64,000 nucleotides of DNA from Bacteroidota bacterium. GTDB taxonomy: Bacteria; Bacteroidota; Bacteroidia; 2-12-FULL-35-15. The stretch covers positions 47,152-111,151 of the forward strand of contig CANNHN010000008.1 in NCBI GenBank assembly GCA_947504725.1, written 5' to 3'. Both the position numbers and the translations under genes were made by a program. Below the pieces are notes generated by a model. It was not told the DNA's origin. It was given only the letters and a program-made list of their open reading frames with translations, and made no database searches. This document shows, in pieces, positions 42,739 through 51,144 of this stretch (the stretch's first letter is position 1; every line of letters starts with the position of its first letter).

Positions 42739-44202
42739 ATGGTGTTTTATTCAGTAGAATTCATACAGTTTTTTGTATTATTCTTTTTTTTATACTGGCT
42801 TGTTTTTAGACAAAATATTAAATGGCAAAACCTTTTATTATTAGCAGGTAGTTATACCTTTTACGCATTGTGGGATTGGCGATTTTTGTTTCTTTTGGCT
42901 GGTAGTTCTGCTATAACTTATTTGTTAGGTTTATATATCTCCAAAACAGATAACGAAAAGCGCCAAAAGATTTTTCTTTTTATTGGACTGGTTTTTGGGC
43001 TAGGCGTATTGTTGTTTTTTAAATATTATAATTTTTTTATTAATTCGTTTGTAAAAGTTTTTTCAGCTTTTAATTTTAGTCTCGATATACATACTTTAAA
43101 TTTAATTTTGCCCCTAGGTATAAGTTTCTATACCTTTCGTTCTATAAGTTATCTTTTAGATATTTCCAATGAGAGAATAAAGCCAACATCAAATTGGGTA
43201 GTGTTCTTTACTTATATCTCATTTTTCCCTACTCTTTTGGCTGGACCTATTGATAAAGCCAGAGATTTTATCCCTCAACTAGAAAATAAAAGAACATTCA
43301 ATTATGGTTTGGCTGTAGATGGAATGAGGCAAATTTTATGGGGGTTATTTAAAAAAATAGTTATCGCAGACAATTGCACTGTTTTAACCAATTATACTTT
43401 TGATAACTACCCAACACTTCCTGCTAGTTCTTTACTTATTGGAGCTTTCTTTTATTCGATCCAAGTTTATGCTGATTTTTCTGGCTACTCAGATATGGCA
43501 ATTGGTTTTTCTAGATTAATTGGTTTTAATGTTACTCAAAATTTTAATTTTCCTTTTTTCTCTAAGAATATTGCTGAATTTTGGCAAAATTGGCACATTT
43601 CACTTACTACCTGGATGTCTGAGTATGTTTTTAATCCGTTGTCGTTTCTTTTTAGAAAATATAAAAAATGGGGGTTGGTTATTGCTATCATAATTAATTT
43701 TATTCTCATAGGTATTTGGCATGGTGACAATTTAACTTTTATTCTCTTCGGATTTTTGCATGGTTGTTATTTTGTCCCCTTGATAATGAAAGGAACATTA
43801 AGCAATTCTAAAAAAGTTGCCACGTATAATTTTATTCCTAAATTGAATGAATTTATTAAGATGGCAGGAGTGTTCACCTTGGTTTCGCTTACAACTGTTA
43901 TTTTTAGAGCAGATTCAATCAAGCAAGCATGTCATTATTATACTGGAATCCTTTCATTATCGCTTTTTGATAAGCCGTATTTGAAATCTGTCGAACTTAA
44001 AACAGGAATGATTACAACTTCATTTTTTATTCTGTTTATGTTTATTATTGAGTGGCTGGGACGAGATCAACAATATGGCATTGCAAATTTTGGTTTTAAA
44101 TTTCCGAAAACTCTAAGATGGTTTTTTTATTCATTGTTGCTTTTTTTTATCGGTATGTTTATGAACACAAGTGGAACTCCTTTTCTTTATTTTAAATTTT
44201 AG
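42739..44202 (+). CDS. MBOAT O-acyltransferase (DltB/AlgI-like), first copy
   Basis: This 487-aa polytopic inner-membrane protein of the MBOAT family begins FYSVEFIQFFVLFFFLYWLV and has LLFFKYYNFF near 92-100. Both conserved histidines are present: H286 in FWQNWHISLTTW and H328 in GIWHGDN. In DltB and AlgI these line a funnel that passes an acyl group across the membrane. It directly follows the carrier protein gene and precedes an SGNH protein, giving the DltB-DltD type partnership. Acceptor and acyl group are unknown. Confidence 0.92.
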   Translation: MVFYSVEFIQFFVLFFFLYWLVFRQNIKWQNLLLLAGSYTFYALWDWRFLFLLAGSSAITYLLGLYISKTDNEKRQKIFLFIGLVFGLGVLLFFKYYNFFINSFVKVFSAFNFSLDIHTLNLILPLGISFYTFRSISYLLDISNERIKPTSNWVVFFTYISFFPTLLAGPIDKARDFIPQLENKRTFNYGLAVDGMRQILWGLFKKIVIADNCTVLTNYTFDNYPTLPASSLLIGAFFYSIQVYADFSGYSDMAIGFSRLIGFNVTQNFNFPFFSKNIAEFWQNWHISLTTWMSEYVFNPLSFLFRKYKKWGLVIAIIINFILIGIWHGDNLTFILFGFLHGCYFVPLIMKGTLSNSKKVATYNFIPKLNEFIKMAGVFTLVSLTTVIFRADSIKQACHYYTGILSLSLFDKPYLKSVELKTGMITTSFFILFMFIIEWLGRDQQYGIANFGFKFPKTLRWFFYSLLLFFIGMFMNTSGTPFLYFKF

Positions 44203-44223
44203 ATTACAATATTAAAAAATCAG

Positions 44224-45156
44224 ATGCGTCAATTTATTAAATCATTTTTTTTATTTTTTATTTTTACGTTCATCGTCTATGTATTACTTATATGCATATG
44301 GGGTAGTTTTGCACCTTCTTTACTTAGAAAGAATTTGAATTATGAGCTTGGGGCCTATGGTCATATGTTTTCTAGGATAAAAGAGATTAAAGAAACTGAA
44401 AATGTTGATATTCTATTCTTAGGATCATCTCATACTTATAGAGGGTTTGATACTAGAGTATTTGAATTGAATGGATTTACTTCGTTTAATTTGGGTTCAA
44501 GTGCCCAATCTCCACTTCAAACAGAAGTTTTACTCAAAAGGCATTTAGCTAAGTTAAGCCCTAAACTTATTGTTTATGAAGTTTATCCAGGAACATTCTC
44601 TTCTGATGGTGTAGAGTCTTCATTAGACATAATTGCCAATGACATAAACGATTTTGAGTCATTTAAAATGGCAATGAAGCAAAATAATGTTAAGGTATGG
44701 AATGCCTACATTTATAGCTTGTACAGAGAGATTTTTAATAAAAACAGTGATTTTGAAGAGGCCGCTGTTAAAGGAGAAGACACATATATCAAAGGGGGAT
44801 ATGTTGAAAAAAAGCTGAAGTATTTTAAATATAAAAATCACGAAAAAAACAAATGGGAATTTGAGCCTTCTCAGTTTGATGCTTTTGAACGAACGCTGGC
44901 GATTATTATGGACAAAAAAATAAAAACTATTTTTGTTCAAGCTCCCATTACAACTCTTAAGTATCAAGCATATACCAATAACGATGATTTTGATAAAAAA
45001 ATGAGGGTATTTGGTGATTATTATAACTTTAATGAATTAATGCATTTAAATGATTCCTTAAATTTTTATGATGAACATCATTTGAATATAATAGGAGTTG
45101 AAATTTTTAACGATAAATTATCAAACATCATTTCTGCTCAACTGAATAAGAATTGA
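44224..45156 (+). CDS. SGNH-type membrane-anchored acyltransferase partner (DltD-like), first copy
   Basis: This 310-aa protein has one N-terminal TM anchor (about 6-27) and an extracytoplasmic SGNH-like domain. Block I is ILFLGSSHTYRGFD, with candidate nucleophile S69. The oxyanion region is FNLGSSAQSPLQTE, and the C-terminal catalytic Asp and His are in FYDEHHLNIIG (about 283-286). SGNH proteins paired with MBOATs (DltD, AlgJ/AlgX type) transfer the acyl group to a glycan hydroxyl. It follows the MBOAT gene by 21 bp and closes the Dlt-like cassette. It has no close likeness to the second SGNH protein at 52578 beyond the motifs. Confidence 0.8.
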   Translation: MRQFIKSFFLFFIFTFIVYVLLICIWGSFAPSLLRKNLNYELGAYGHMFSRIKEIKETENVDILFLGSSHTYRGFDTRVFELNGFTSFNLGSSAQSPLQTEVLLKRHLAKLSPKLIVYEVYPGTFSSDGVESSLDIIANDINDFESFKMAMKQNNVKVWNAYIYSLYREIFNKNSDFEEAAVKGEDTYIKGGYVEKKLKYFKYKNHEKNKWEFEPSQFDAFERTLAIIMDKKIKTIFVQAPITTLKYQAYTNNDDFDKKMRVFGDYYNFNELMHLNDSLNFYDEHHLNIIGVEIFNDKLSNIISAQLNKN

Positions 45157-45177
45157 CGTTTTTAAAAATAGGATAAA

Positions 45178-46098
45178 ATGCTCATTTCTGTCATAATACC
45201 TTGTTACAATGTTGAAGCGTACATTTTCGATTGTATTGATTCTGTTATGAAACAATCATATTCATCCATTGAAATTATCTGTGTTGATAATAATTCAACG
45301 GACAATACTTTTCAACTCATAAAAAACATTGAACTTCAATATCCAGGAAAAATTCAGGTTGTTCAAGAACTTAAAAAGGGAGCTCCTGCAGCCAGAAATA
45401 AAGGTCTTTCTGTGGCAACCGGGCATTGGATTCAGTTTTTAGATGCAGACGATTTATTAATGCCAGAAAAAATCAGTCATCAGATAGCACTAGTTCATAT
45501 GCAACAGAATATTGCATTTGTAGGTAGTTCCTATTACAATTTGAGTGTGGAAGGGCATAAAAAAACGAGAGCACTAAATTTGAGAGATCCTTTTAAAGCA
45601 ATTTTTACTACCAATTTAGGTATAACAAGTGCAAATCTTTTTAATGCAGAAAAAGTTAAAAGAATCAATGGGTGGAAAGAAGAATTAATGAGTTCGCAGG
45701 AAGCAGATTTAATGTTTCGTTTGCTTAAAATGGGTGATGATTTAATTTTTGATGATGTTCCATTCACAATAATAAGAGAAAGAGCTTCAGGTCAGATATC
45801 ACAAAGAAATCCAAAAGAAAAGTGGTTGCATTATATTGGTTTAAGATTGGAAATGATTAACTTTTTGAAACAAACTAAAGAAGAGTATTTTATAAAAGAG
45901 AAAAGCTTTTATTACAATAATCTTTTTTCTCAATTGAGAACACTTGCCAAGTATAGTACCGAAGAAGCAGATGTTATTTTTAAAAATAATTTTGAACAGC
46001 CTTTCATTAATGGAGATGAGTTCCCTTTTTCTATCTATAAAGTATTATATAAATTGTTAGGTTTTAAAAAAACAGAACAGCTAAAACGAATTTTTTAA
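45178..46098 (+). CDS. Glycosyltransferase, GT2 family
   Basis: This 306-aa GT-A enzyme starts at the first residue of the fold (MLISVIIPCYNVEAYI). It carries VDNNSTDNT, the GAPAARNKGL ribose/uracil segment, the metal-binding DxD as LDADD (about 91-95) and an ED-like acceptor motif near SSQEADLMFR. It is an inverting, cytoplasmic or membrane-surface enzyme. Donor is unknown. Confidence 0.92.
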   Translation: MLISVIIPCYNVEAYIFDCIDSVMKQSYSSIEIICVDNNSTDNTFQLIKNIELQYPGKIQVVQELKKGAPAARNKGLSVATGHWIQFLDADDLLMPEKISHQIALVHMQQNIAFVGSSYYNLSVEGHKKTRALNLRDPFKAIFTTNLGITSANLFNAEKVKRINGWKEELMSSQEADLMFRLLKMGDDLIFDDVPFTIIRERASGQISQRNPKEKWLHYIGLRLEMINFLKQTKEEYFIKEKSFYYNNLFSQLRTLAKYSTEEADVIFKNNFEQPFINGDEFPFSIYKVLYKLLGFKKTEQLKRIF

Positions 46099-46123
46099 CT
46101 TATTGTTTATGTAATCGTTTGAT

Positions 46124-47422
46124 ATGAATGCGGATTCCAGAAGTGTTTTATTAGTTGTTCCCGAATTTCCTCCCAATGGATCTATGGGCGGGAGGAGATG
46201 GGCTAAATTTGCAAAATATTTAGCTCAAAAAGGACTAGCTGTTAAAGTAATTGCGTTTGAGCCAACTACAAAAATTTTAAAAGCAAATTGGACAAATGAT
46301 ATTCAACATAAAAATATAGAAGTATATTATCTTCCTAGCAAATACCCAAAGATTCTTCAGTCTAGTTCAATGGGGATTTTTTCAAGAATATTAAAAAAGT
46401 TTGTAAATGTTTTTTTATCTATTTATGACGGGGGAATAATTCAAGACCGCTCGATATTTTTTAAAAATGAATTATTGGTAAATGCTTCTACAATTATTAA
46501 GAATTTTAATATTCAAAATGTTGTTTGTACAGGGCCCTATCATCGTGCTTGCTATTTTACAGTTTTGCTCAAAGAAACATTACCTAATTTGAATATAATT
46601 GTGGATTTTCGAGACAGGTGGACAGATGGTCAGGTTTACGGAATCGAAAGTTTGTCGAAACAAAGATCTATGAAGGAAGAGAAATTACAAAAGTACACCT
46701 GTGAAAAAGCAGATTATGTTATTTCAACTTATTCCGAAATTATCCAAGAATTGACATCTTTATATTCTCATTTACCGAAGGAAAAATTCATTCATTTCCC
46801 ACATAATTTTGATATCGATGATTATGATGGGTTGAGCCTTGATGGAGAAGCTATTAGAGTGAAAGAACGTGTTCGTTTTCTTTATGGGGGAACAATCAAT
46901 ACGGCTGCATTTAATGATGCTTTCAAACCCTTCTTTTATTCTTTGAATAAGTTGAAAGTCAATAATAACGAATTATATCGCAAGATTTCTATTGAAATTT
47001 ATGGAGAAAACTTTGTGCTGAACGAACTGTCACAAAAGCTTGATTTAGGCGATTGTGTGAAAATTTCACAACAATTACCAGAAAAGGAGTTCTATTTTTT
47101 AGCAACTAAATGCGACTTTTTACTTATGTTTTTGGGTAGAAAGTGGAAAGATTTGATGACCACTAAAAATATAACTTACTTGCCATTTCGGAAGCCATTT
47201 ATGCTTATCTCTGAAAGGGGCGAGGTTAGCAGAATGGTAGAAGATAATAATATAGGATTTGTTTTGGAGCCCGACCACTGCTTCGAAAAATTACTTATCT
47301 TAATGGAAAATTATTCATCTGGAAATTTGACATACAATCATATGTTTGATTTTTCTGATTATTCATATGAAATGGCTACTGAGAGATTGATTAAATTATT
47401 TAAGTTCGATAATAAAAATTAA
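46124..47422 (+). CDS. Glycosyltransferase, GT4-like
   Basis: This 432-aa GT-B protein has an N-terminal domain beginning VLLVVPEFPPNGSMGGRRWA, a common GT4 donor/acceptor loop, and IVDFRDRWTDGQVYG near 160. The C-terminal half (RFLYGGTINTAAFND, GDCVKISQQLPEKEFYFLAT) lacks an obvious Ex7E, so catalytic detail is uncertain. The stop overlaps the next start (ATGA-type, 1 bp). Confidence 0.85.
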   Translation: MNADSRSVLLVVPEFPPNGSMGGRRWAKFAKYLAQKGLAVKVIAFEPTTKILKANWTNDIQHKNIEVYYLPSKYPKILQSSSMGIFSRILKKFVNVFLSIYDGGIIQDRSIFFKNELLVNASTIIKNFNIQNVVCTGPYHRACYFTVLLKETLPNLNIIVDFRDRWTDGQVYGIESLSKQRSMKEEKLQKYTCEKADYVISTYSEIIQELTSLYSHLPKEKFIHFPHNFDIDDYDGLSLDGEAIRVKERVRFLYGGTINTAAFNDAFKPFFYSLNKLKVNNNELYRKISIEIYGENFVLNELSQKLDLGDCVKISQQLPEKEFYFLATKCDFLLMFLGRKWKDLMTTKNITYLPFRKPFMLISERGEVSRMVEDNNIGFVLEPDHCFEKLLILMENYSSGNLTYNHMFDFSDYSYEMATERLIKLFKFDNKN

Positions 47423-48555
47423 TGAAAATTCTTTTTATATCTACAATGGCTGGTACTGCTTGGGGCGGTAGTGAAGTGTTATGGAGTAATATGGCGGCTA
47501 TATTATTGGATGAAGGTCATGATGTTACAGCCTCCATTTTCGATTTTGGTACTAATCCTCTTCGTATTCAAGAATTAGCAAAAAAGGGATTGAAAGTTCA
47601 TAAGCGAAAGCGAACAAATTTTACCACAACTTTTGGCAAGATAAAAGGGAAAATTGTAGCGAAATTTATTTCTCCTGGAGAGTTTGATTCACTAAATAAA
47701 ATCTCACCTGATATGGTTTTCTTCAGCCAAGGAGCTGCTTTTGATTTGACAATACCATACTATGAAAAATATGTTTCGGGATTAAAAGTTCCATACTTCT
47801 GCTATCTGTCACTAAATACAGAATACGAAGTGTTACCGTTTAATCAAATGGTTGCGCAAAGAAAAATATTTGAAAATGCTAAAACGTTATTTTTTGTTTC
47901 AAAAAGAAATTTAGAGACAGCGCAACGCCAGCTTTGCTCCGAACTAAAGAATGCACTTGTTATTAATAATCCTCTCACGTTTAGCGATCTTAGTGCTGTT
48001 CCTTATGTTGTTTCAGAGGCTATTCATTTTGCTATGGTTGCAAGAGTAGATGCATATGTTAAAGGCCATCCTGTTGTGTTGAAAATTCTTTCAGGTGAAA
48101 ATTGGAAAGTAAGAAATTGGAAGCTAGATATATTTGGTGAAGGGCCAGATATGGAGTATGTAAAAGAGTTGGTCAGATTTTATAAACTCACCGACAAAAT
48201 TCGTTTTAAAGGGCAAATACAAGATATAAAACAAGAAATATGGGCACATAATCATGTGTTGTTGATGCCTTCTCAGTATGAAGGCTGCCCAATTTCTTTA
48301 TATGATGCTGCAGTTTGTGGTAGAACAGCTGTAGTGAGCGATGTTGGAGGAAATGCAGAGTTTGTTGTTGAAGGAGAAAATGGTTTTATTGCAGATGCTC
48401 CTTCTGTACATTCGTTTGGTTCAGCTTTGGAAAGAATGTGGCAGAATAAACATCGTATTATTGAATTAGGAGAAAATGCAAGAGAAAGAGCTCTTAAGAT
48501 ACTAGATTTGAAACCCGATATAACTGTTGTTGGTTGCATAAAAAAGAATTTTTAA
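47422..48555 (+). CDS. Glycosyltransferase, GT4 family
   Basis: This 377-aa GT-B enzyme has the N-terminal motif MAGTAWGGSEVLW (the GGSE-type loop). The C-terminal domain has IFGEGPDMEYVKELV and RFKGQIQDIKQEIW, then PSQYEGCPISLYDAAVCGRT, with the first Glu of the Ex7E motif kept and Asp at the second position, and SDVGGNAEFVVEGENGFI. Translation is probably coupled to the preceding gene by a 1-bp overlap and to the following gene by a 1-bp gap. Confidence 0.92.
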   Translation: MKILFISTMAGTAWGGSEVLWSNMAAILLDEGHDVTASIFDFGTNPLRIQELAKKGLKVHKRKRTNFTTTFGKIKGKIVAKFISPGEFDSLNKISPDMVFFSQGAAFDLTIPYYEKYVSGLKVPYFCYLSLNTEYEVLPFNQMVAQRKIFENAKTLFFVSKRNLETAQRQLCSELKNALVINNPLTFSDLSAVPYVVSEAIHFAMVARVDAYVKGHPVVLKILSGENWKVRNWKLDIFGEGPDMEYVKELVRFYKLTDKIRFKGQIQDIKQEIWAHNHVLLMPSQYEGCPISLYDAAVCGRTAVVSDVGGNAEFVVEGENGFIADAPSVHSFGSALERMWQNKHRIIELGENARERALKILDLKPDITVVGCIKKNF

Positions 48556-48556
48556 T

Positions 48557-49240
48557 ATGGTTGTAGGAAATGGTTTGATTGCTAATACGCTTTCTGAATT
48601 TGAGAACAATAAGGATGTTTTGATTTTTGCATCAGGAGTCTCTAATTCTTCGGATTTTTCATCGAAAAATTTTGAACGAGAGGAGAAATTACTTTTGCAA
48701 AATGCTAACACAAACAAAATGCTTTTTTACTTCAGCACATGCAGTGTATATGATGTATCACTCGAACAGACTCCTTATGTTAAACATAAAAAAAGGATGG
48801 AAGAGTTGGTAGAGAAAAATTTCCTAACATATTGTATTATGCGATTGCCTACACTTGTTGGTAAAACAAACAATTCATTTACGTTTTTTAATAATTTCAA
48901 AAGCAAGTTAAAAAAAGGAGATAAAATAACAGTATTCAAAAATGCTACCCGATATCTCTTTGATGTGGATGCGCTTCCATCTATTATAAGTTTGTTTATG
49001 TCACAAAACAATAAAAACGTAATCAATGTGGCATTTGATAATAAAGTTAGTGTGGTTGATATCGTTGATTACATGAAATTTTCGATGCAAACTGATTCAA
49101 TTGTTGAATATGTGGACAGGGGCTTTGATATTTCGATTGACAATAAAGAATTTATTGGCATATTGACTGCGAATAATTTTGATTTTGCTCAAATTGGACA
49201 GGATTATAAAAATATTATAGACAAATATATTCATTGCTGA
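48557..49240 (+). CDS. Small NAD(P)-dependent epimerase/dehydratase-like protein
   Basis: This 227-aa protein is a reduced extended-SDR fold. It begins directly at the glycine loop (MVVGNGLIANTL, GxGxxA) and keeps a YFSTCSVYD strand equivalent to the usual SSxSVYG. YVKHKKRMEELV supplies the Y-x-x-x-K pair, and RLPTLVGK matches the family's RxxNxYG position. It is about 80-100 residues shorter than typical sugar epimerases. No upstream extension is possible because the frame closes just before the ATG. It may act on a nucleotide sugar. Confidence 0.75.
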   Translation: MVVGNGLIANTLSEFENNKDVLIFASGVSNSSDFSSKNFEREEKLLLQNANTNKMLFYFSTCSVYDVSLEQTPYVKHKKRMEELVEKNFLTYCIMRLPTLVGKTNNSFTFFNNFKSKLKKGDKITVFKNATRYLFDVDALPSIISLFMSQNNKNVINVAFDNKVSVVDIVDYMKFSMQTDSIVEYVDRGFDISIDNKEFIGILTANNFDFAQIGQDYKNIIDKYIHC

Positions 49241-49249
49241 TTTTATTAG

Positions 49250-50233
49250 ATGGGAAATAAACAAAATATGCATGTCCCTGTTTTAGACGGATTGAGAGCT
49301 CTAGCTGCGCTTTCCGTGTGTTTTTTTCATTTTGTGTGTGGTCCAACCAATTTTGTTACGGACGAGACAGTCTTGGATATTTTTAGTTATGGAAAATACG
49401 GAGTTCAATTGTTTTTTGTTATTTCTGGTTTTGTCATTCCTTGGTCCATTGCCACTTCAAATTATCATATCAAAAAATATTTTCATTTTCTATTAAAGCG
49501 ATTTATCCGACTAGAGCCCCCATATATCTGTTCTATTGTAATGATAGTAGCATTGATTTATTTAAGAACTGTTTATACAGATGCACCTGATATTCGAGTT
49601 TTATCGCCAAATCAGCTGTTTCTCCATTTGGGATATTTAATTCCTTTTTCGAATTATGATTGGATAATAGATGTTTATTGGACCTTGGCCATTGAATTTC
49701 AGTTTTATTTATTTATGGGATTGTTTTATTTTATTATAATAAGTAAGTCTCCAGTTGTTAGAATTGCTGGATACATTTCAGTTTTATCATTGTCTTTTAT
49801 CGGTACAAATGATTTCTTACCTTATTGGTTGCCCGTTTTTCTTATTGGTAATCTATTGTTTTTATTTATTTCAGAGAGAATTAAAGCAATGGAATTTTAT
49901 ATAACAATTTCTCTGGTTGCAATTTATTTAGCATTTTGGTATCCACTTCCTATTTTATTCGCCTCTATAATTCCTACATTGGCCTTACTTTTCTGTTTCT
50001 CATATTATAATAAAATATTAACGTGGCTGGGAAAAATTTCCTATTCAATATATTTATTTCATACAATTGTTGGTACGGCAACAATCAATGTTTTGTCGCA
50101 TCATGTTCACAGTTCGTTTATGAAATTTATCATTGTAATGGTTGGCATAGGTGTAAGCATTGTTTTTTCATATATTATGTACAGAATAATAGAGGTGCCA
50201 TCTAAAAAACTTTCTGCAAAAATTAAATACTAA
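49250..50233 (+). CDS. Acyltransferase family 3 membrane protein (OafA-like)
   Basis: This 327-aa integral membrane protein of about ten TM helices starts VPVLDGLRALAALSVCFFHF, the family signature with the catalytic-type His-containing first helix and the LDGLR motif. It also has the R-x-x-R-type segment (FIRLEPPYICS) after helix 3. Such proteins O-acetylate sugars of surface glycans, usually with acetyl-CoA. Its presence implies a third acylation route besides the two MBOATs. Confidence 0.9.
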   Translation: MGNKQNMHVPVLDGLRALAALSVCFFHFVCGPTNFVTDETVLDIFSYGKYGVQLFFVISGFVIPWSIATSNYHIKKYFHFLLKRFIRLEPPYICSIVMIVALIYLRTVYTDAPDIRVLSPNQLFLHLGYLIPFSNYDWIIDVYWTLAIEFQFYLFMGLFYFIIISKSPVVRIAGYISVLSLSFIGTNDFLPYWLPVFLIGNLLFLFISERIKAMEFYITISLVAIYLAFWYPLPILFASIIPTLALLFCFSYYNKILTWLGKISYSIYLFHTIVGTATINVLSHHVHSSFMKFIIVMVGIGVSIVFSYIMYRIIEVPSKKLSAKIKY

Positions 50234-50268
50234 AATGAAGCGATTCAATTATAAAAATTGGTTGATAA

Positions 50269-51144
50269 ATGATTGATATTATTGTCCCTACATATAATCG
50301 TCCAAAGGATATTGAGAAATTTATAGTTGAAATTAAAAAGCAAGATTTTAATGAATATCATGTAATAATTGTAGATGATTGCGGTGATTTACCTATTGAG
50401 CATCTCATTCCTAAAAATGATGCAAATTTCACATACATTAGGCTCGAAAAAAATCAAGGACAAGCAGCAGCAAGAAATAGAGCAATTGAAACAGGGAAAG
50501 GTGAAATTATTATTTCATTGGACGATGATGCTTGGTTTGAGAATGGAGCAGAACTAGGAGAGTTGGCCAGCTATTTTCAGCTATTTCCTTCTTTAGGCTG
50601 TCTCATGTTTGACGTTAGGACTCCGCAGGATGACTATTTAAGTGTAATTCATTCCATTAAAACAGATGGACAATTGATAGGGAGCCATATTACTTGTGGA
50701 TGTGCTTATACTAGAAAGGCTTTAGAAAGTATAAATGGTTTTGGTGGTTACCTGCATTCTGGTGCAGAAGAAACAGACGTGACCCTTAAATTAATAGCTA
50801 AAGATTACGAATTGCGGTTAGCTAAAAATATCAAAGTGTTCCACAATTATACTCCAGGTGTAAGATCAAAAAAGTGGTATAGAATGTTGCGTTTTAACAC
50901 CACTCGAAATGACATGTTGATTGTTTTAATGAGATACCCCGCAAGATATGTTTTGCCTTACTTTTTTGGCAAATATTTTTCTCATATATTGTTTAGTTTT
51001 AAAAACAGAAGAGATTCTACTGTAGCGGGTTTGTATACTATTTGGGCGCTTCCAATGACTTTTGTTCTGTTAATTACAGCTATAAGAAATAGAGCACCTC
51101 TTTCGAAAGATATATTTTTAAATTGGTTAAAAATCAGATGGTAA
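50269..51144 (+). CDS. Glycosyltransferase, GT2 family
   Basis: This 291-aa GT-A enzyme begins MIDIIVPTYNRPKDIEKFI and carries IVDDCGD, the NQGQAAARNRAIETG block and the DxD motif as LDDDAW (about 84-89). Its later GAEETDVTLKLI segment corresponds to the catalytic-base region. Residues 215-291 include two hydrophobic stretches, suggesting membrane attachment. The next gene starts immediately after its stop. Confidence 0.92.
   Translation: MIDIIVPTYNRPKDIEKFIVEIKKQDFNEYHVIIVDDCGDLPIEHLIPKNDANFTYIRLEKNQGQAAARNRAIETGKGEIIISLDDDAWFENGAELGELASYFQLFPSLGCLMFDVRTPQDDYLSVIHSIKTDGQLIGSHITCGCAYTRKALESINGFGGYLHSGAEETDVTLKLIAKDYELRLAKNIKVFHNYTPGVRSKKWYRMLRFNTTRNDMLIVLMRYPARYVLPYFFGKYFSHILFSFKNRRDSTVAGLYTIWALPMTFVLLITAIRNRAPLSKDIFLNWLKIRW

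Noticed and set aside
40319..44202. Gram-positive contamination or assembly chimera behind the Dlt-like genes
   Set aside because: Spacing, strand and AT-rich composition continue smoothly into Bacteroidota-type neighbours on both sides, so no junction is apparent.
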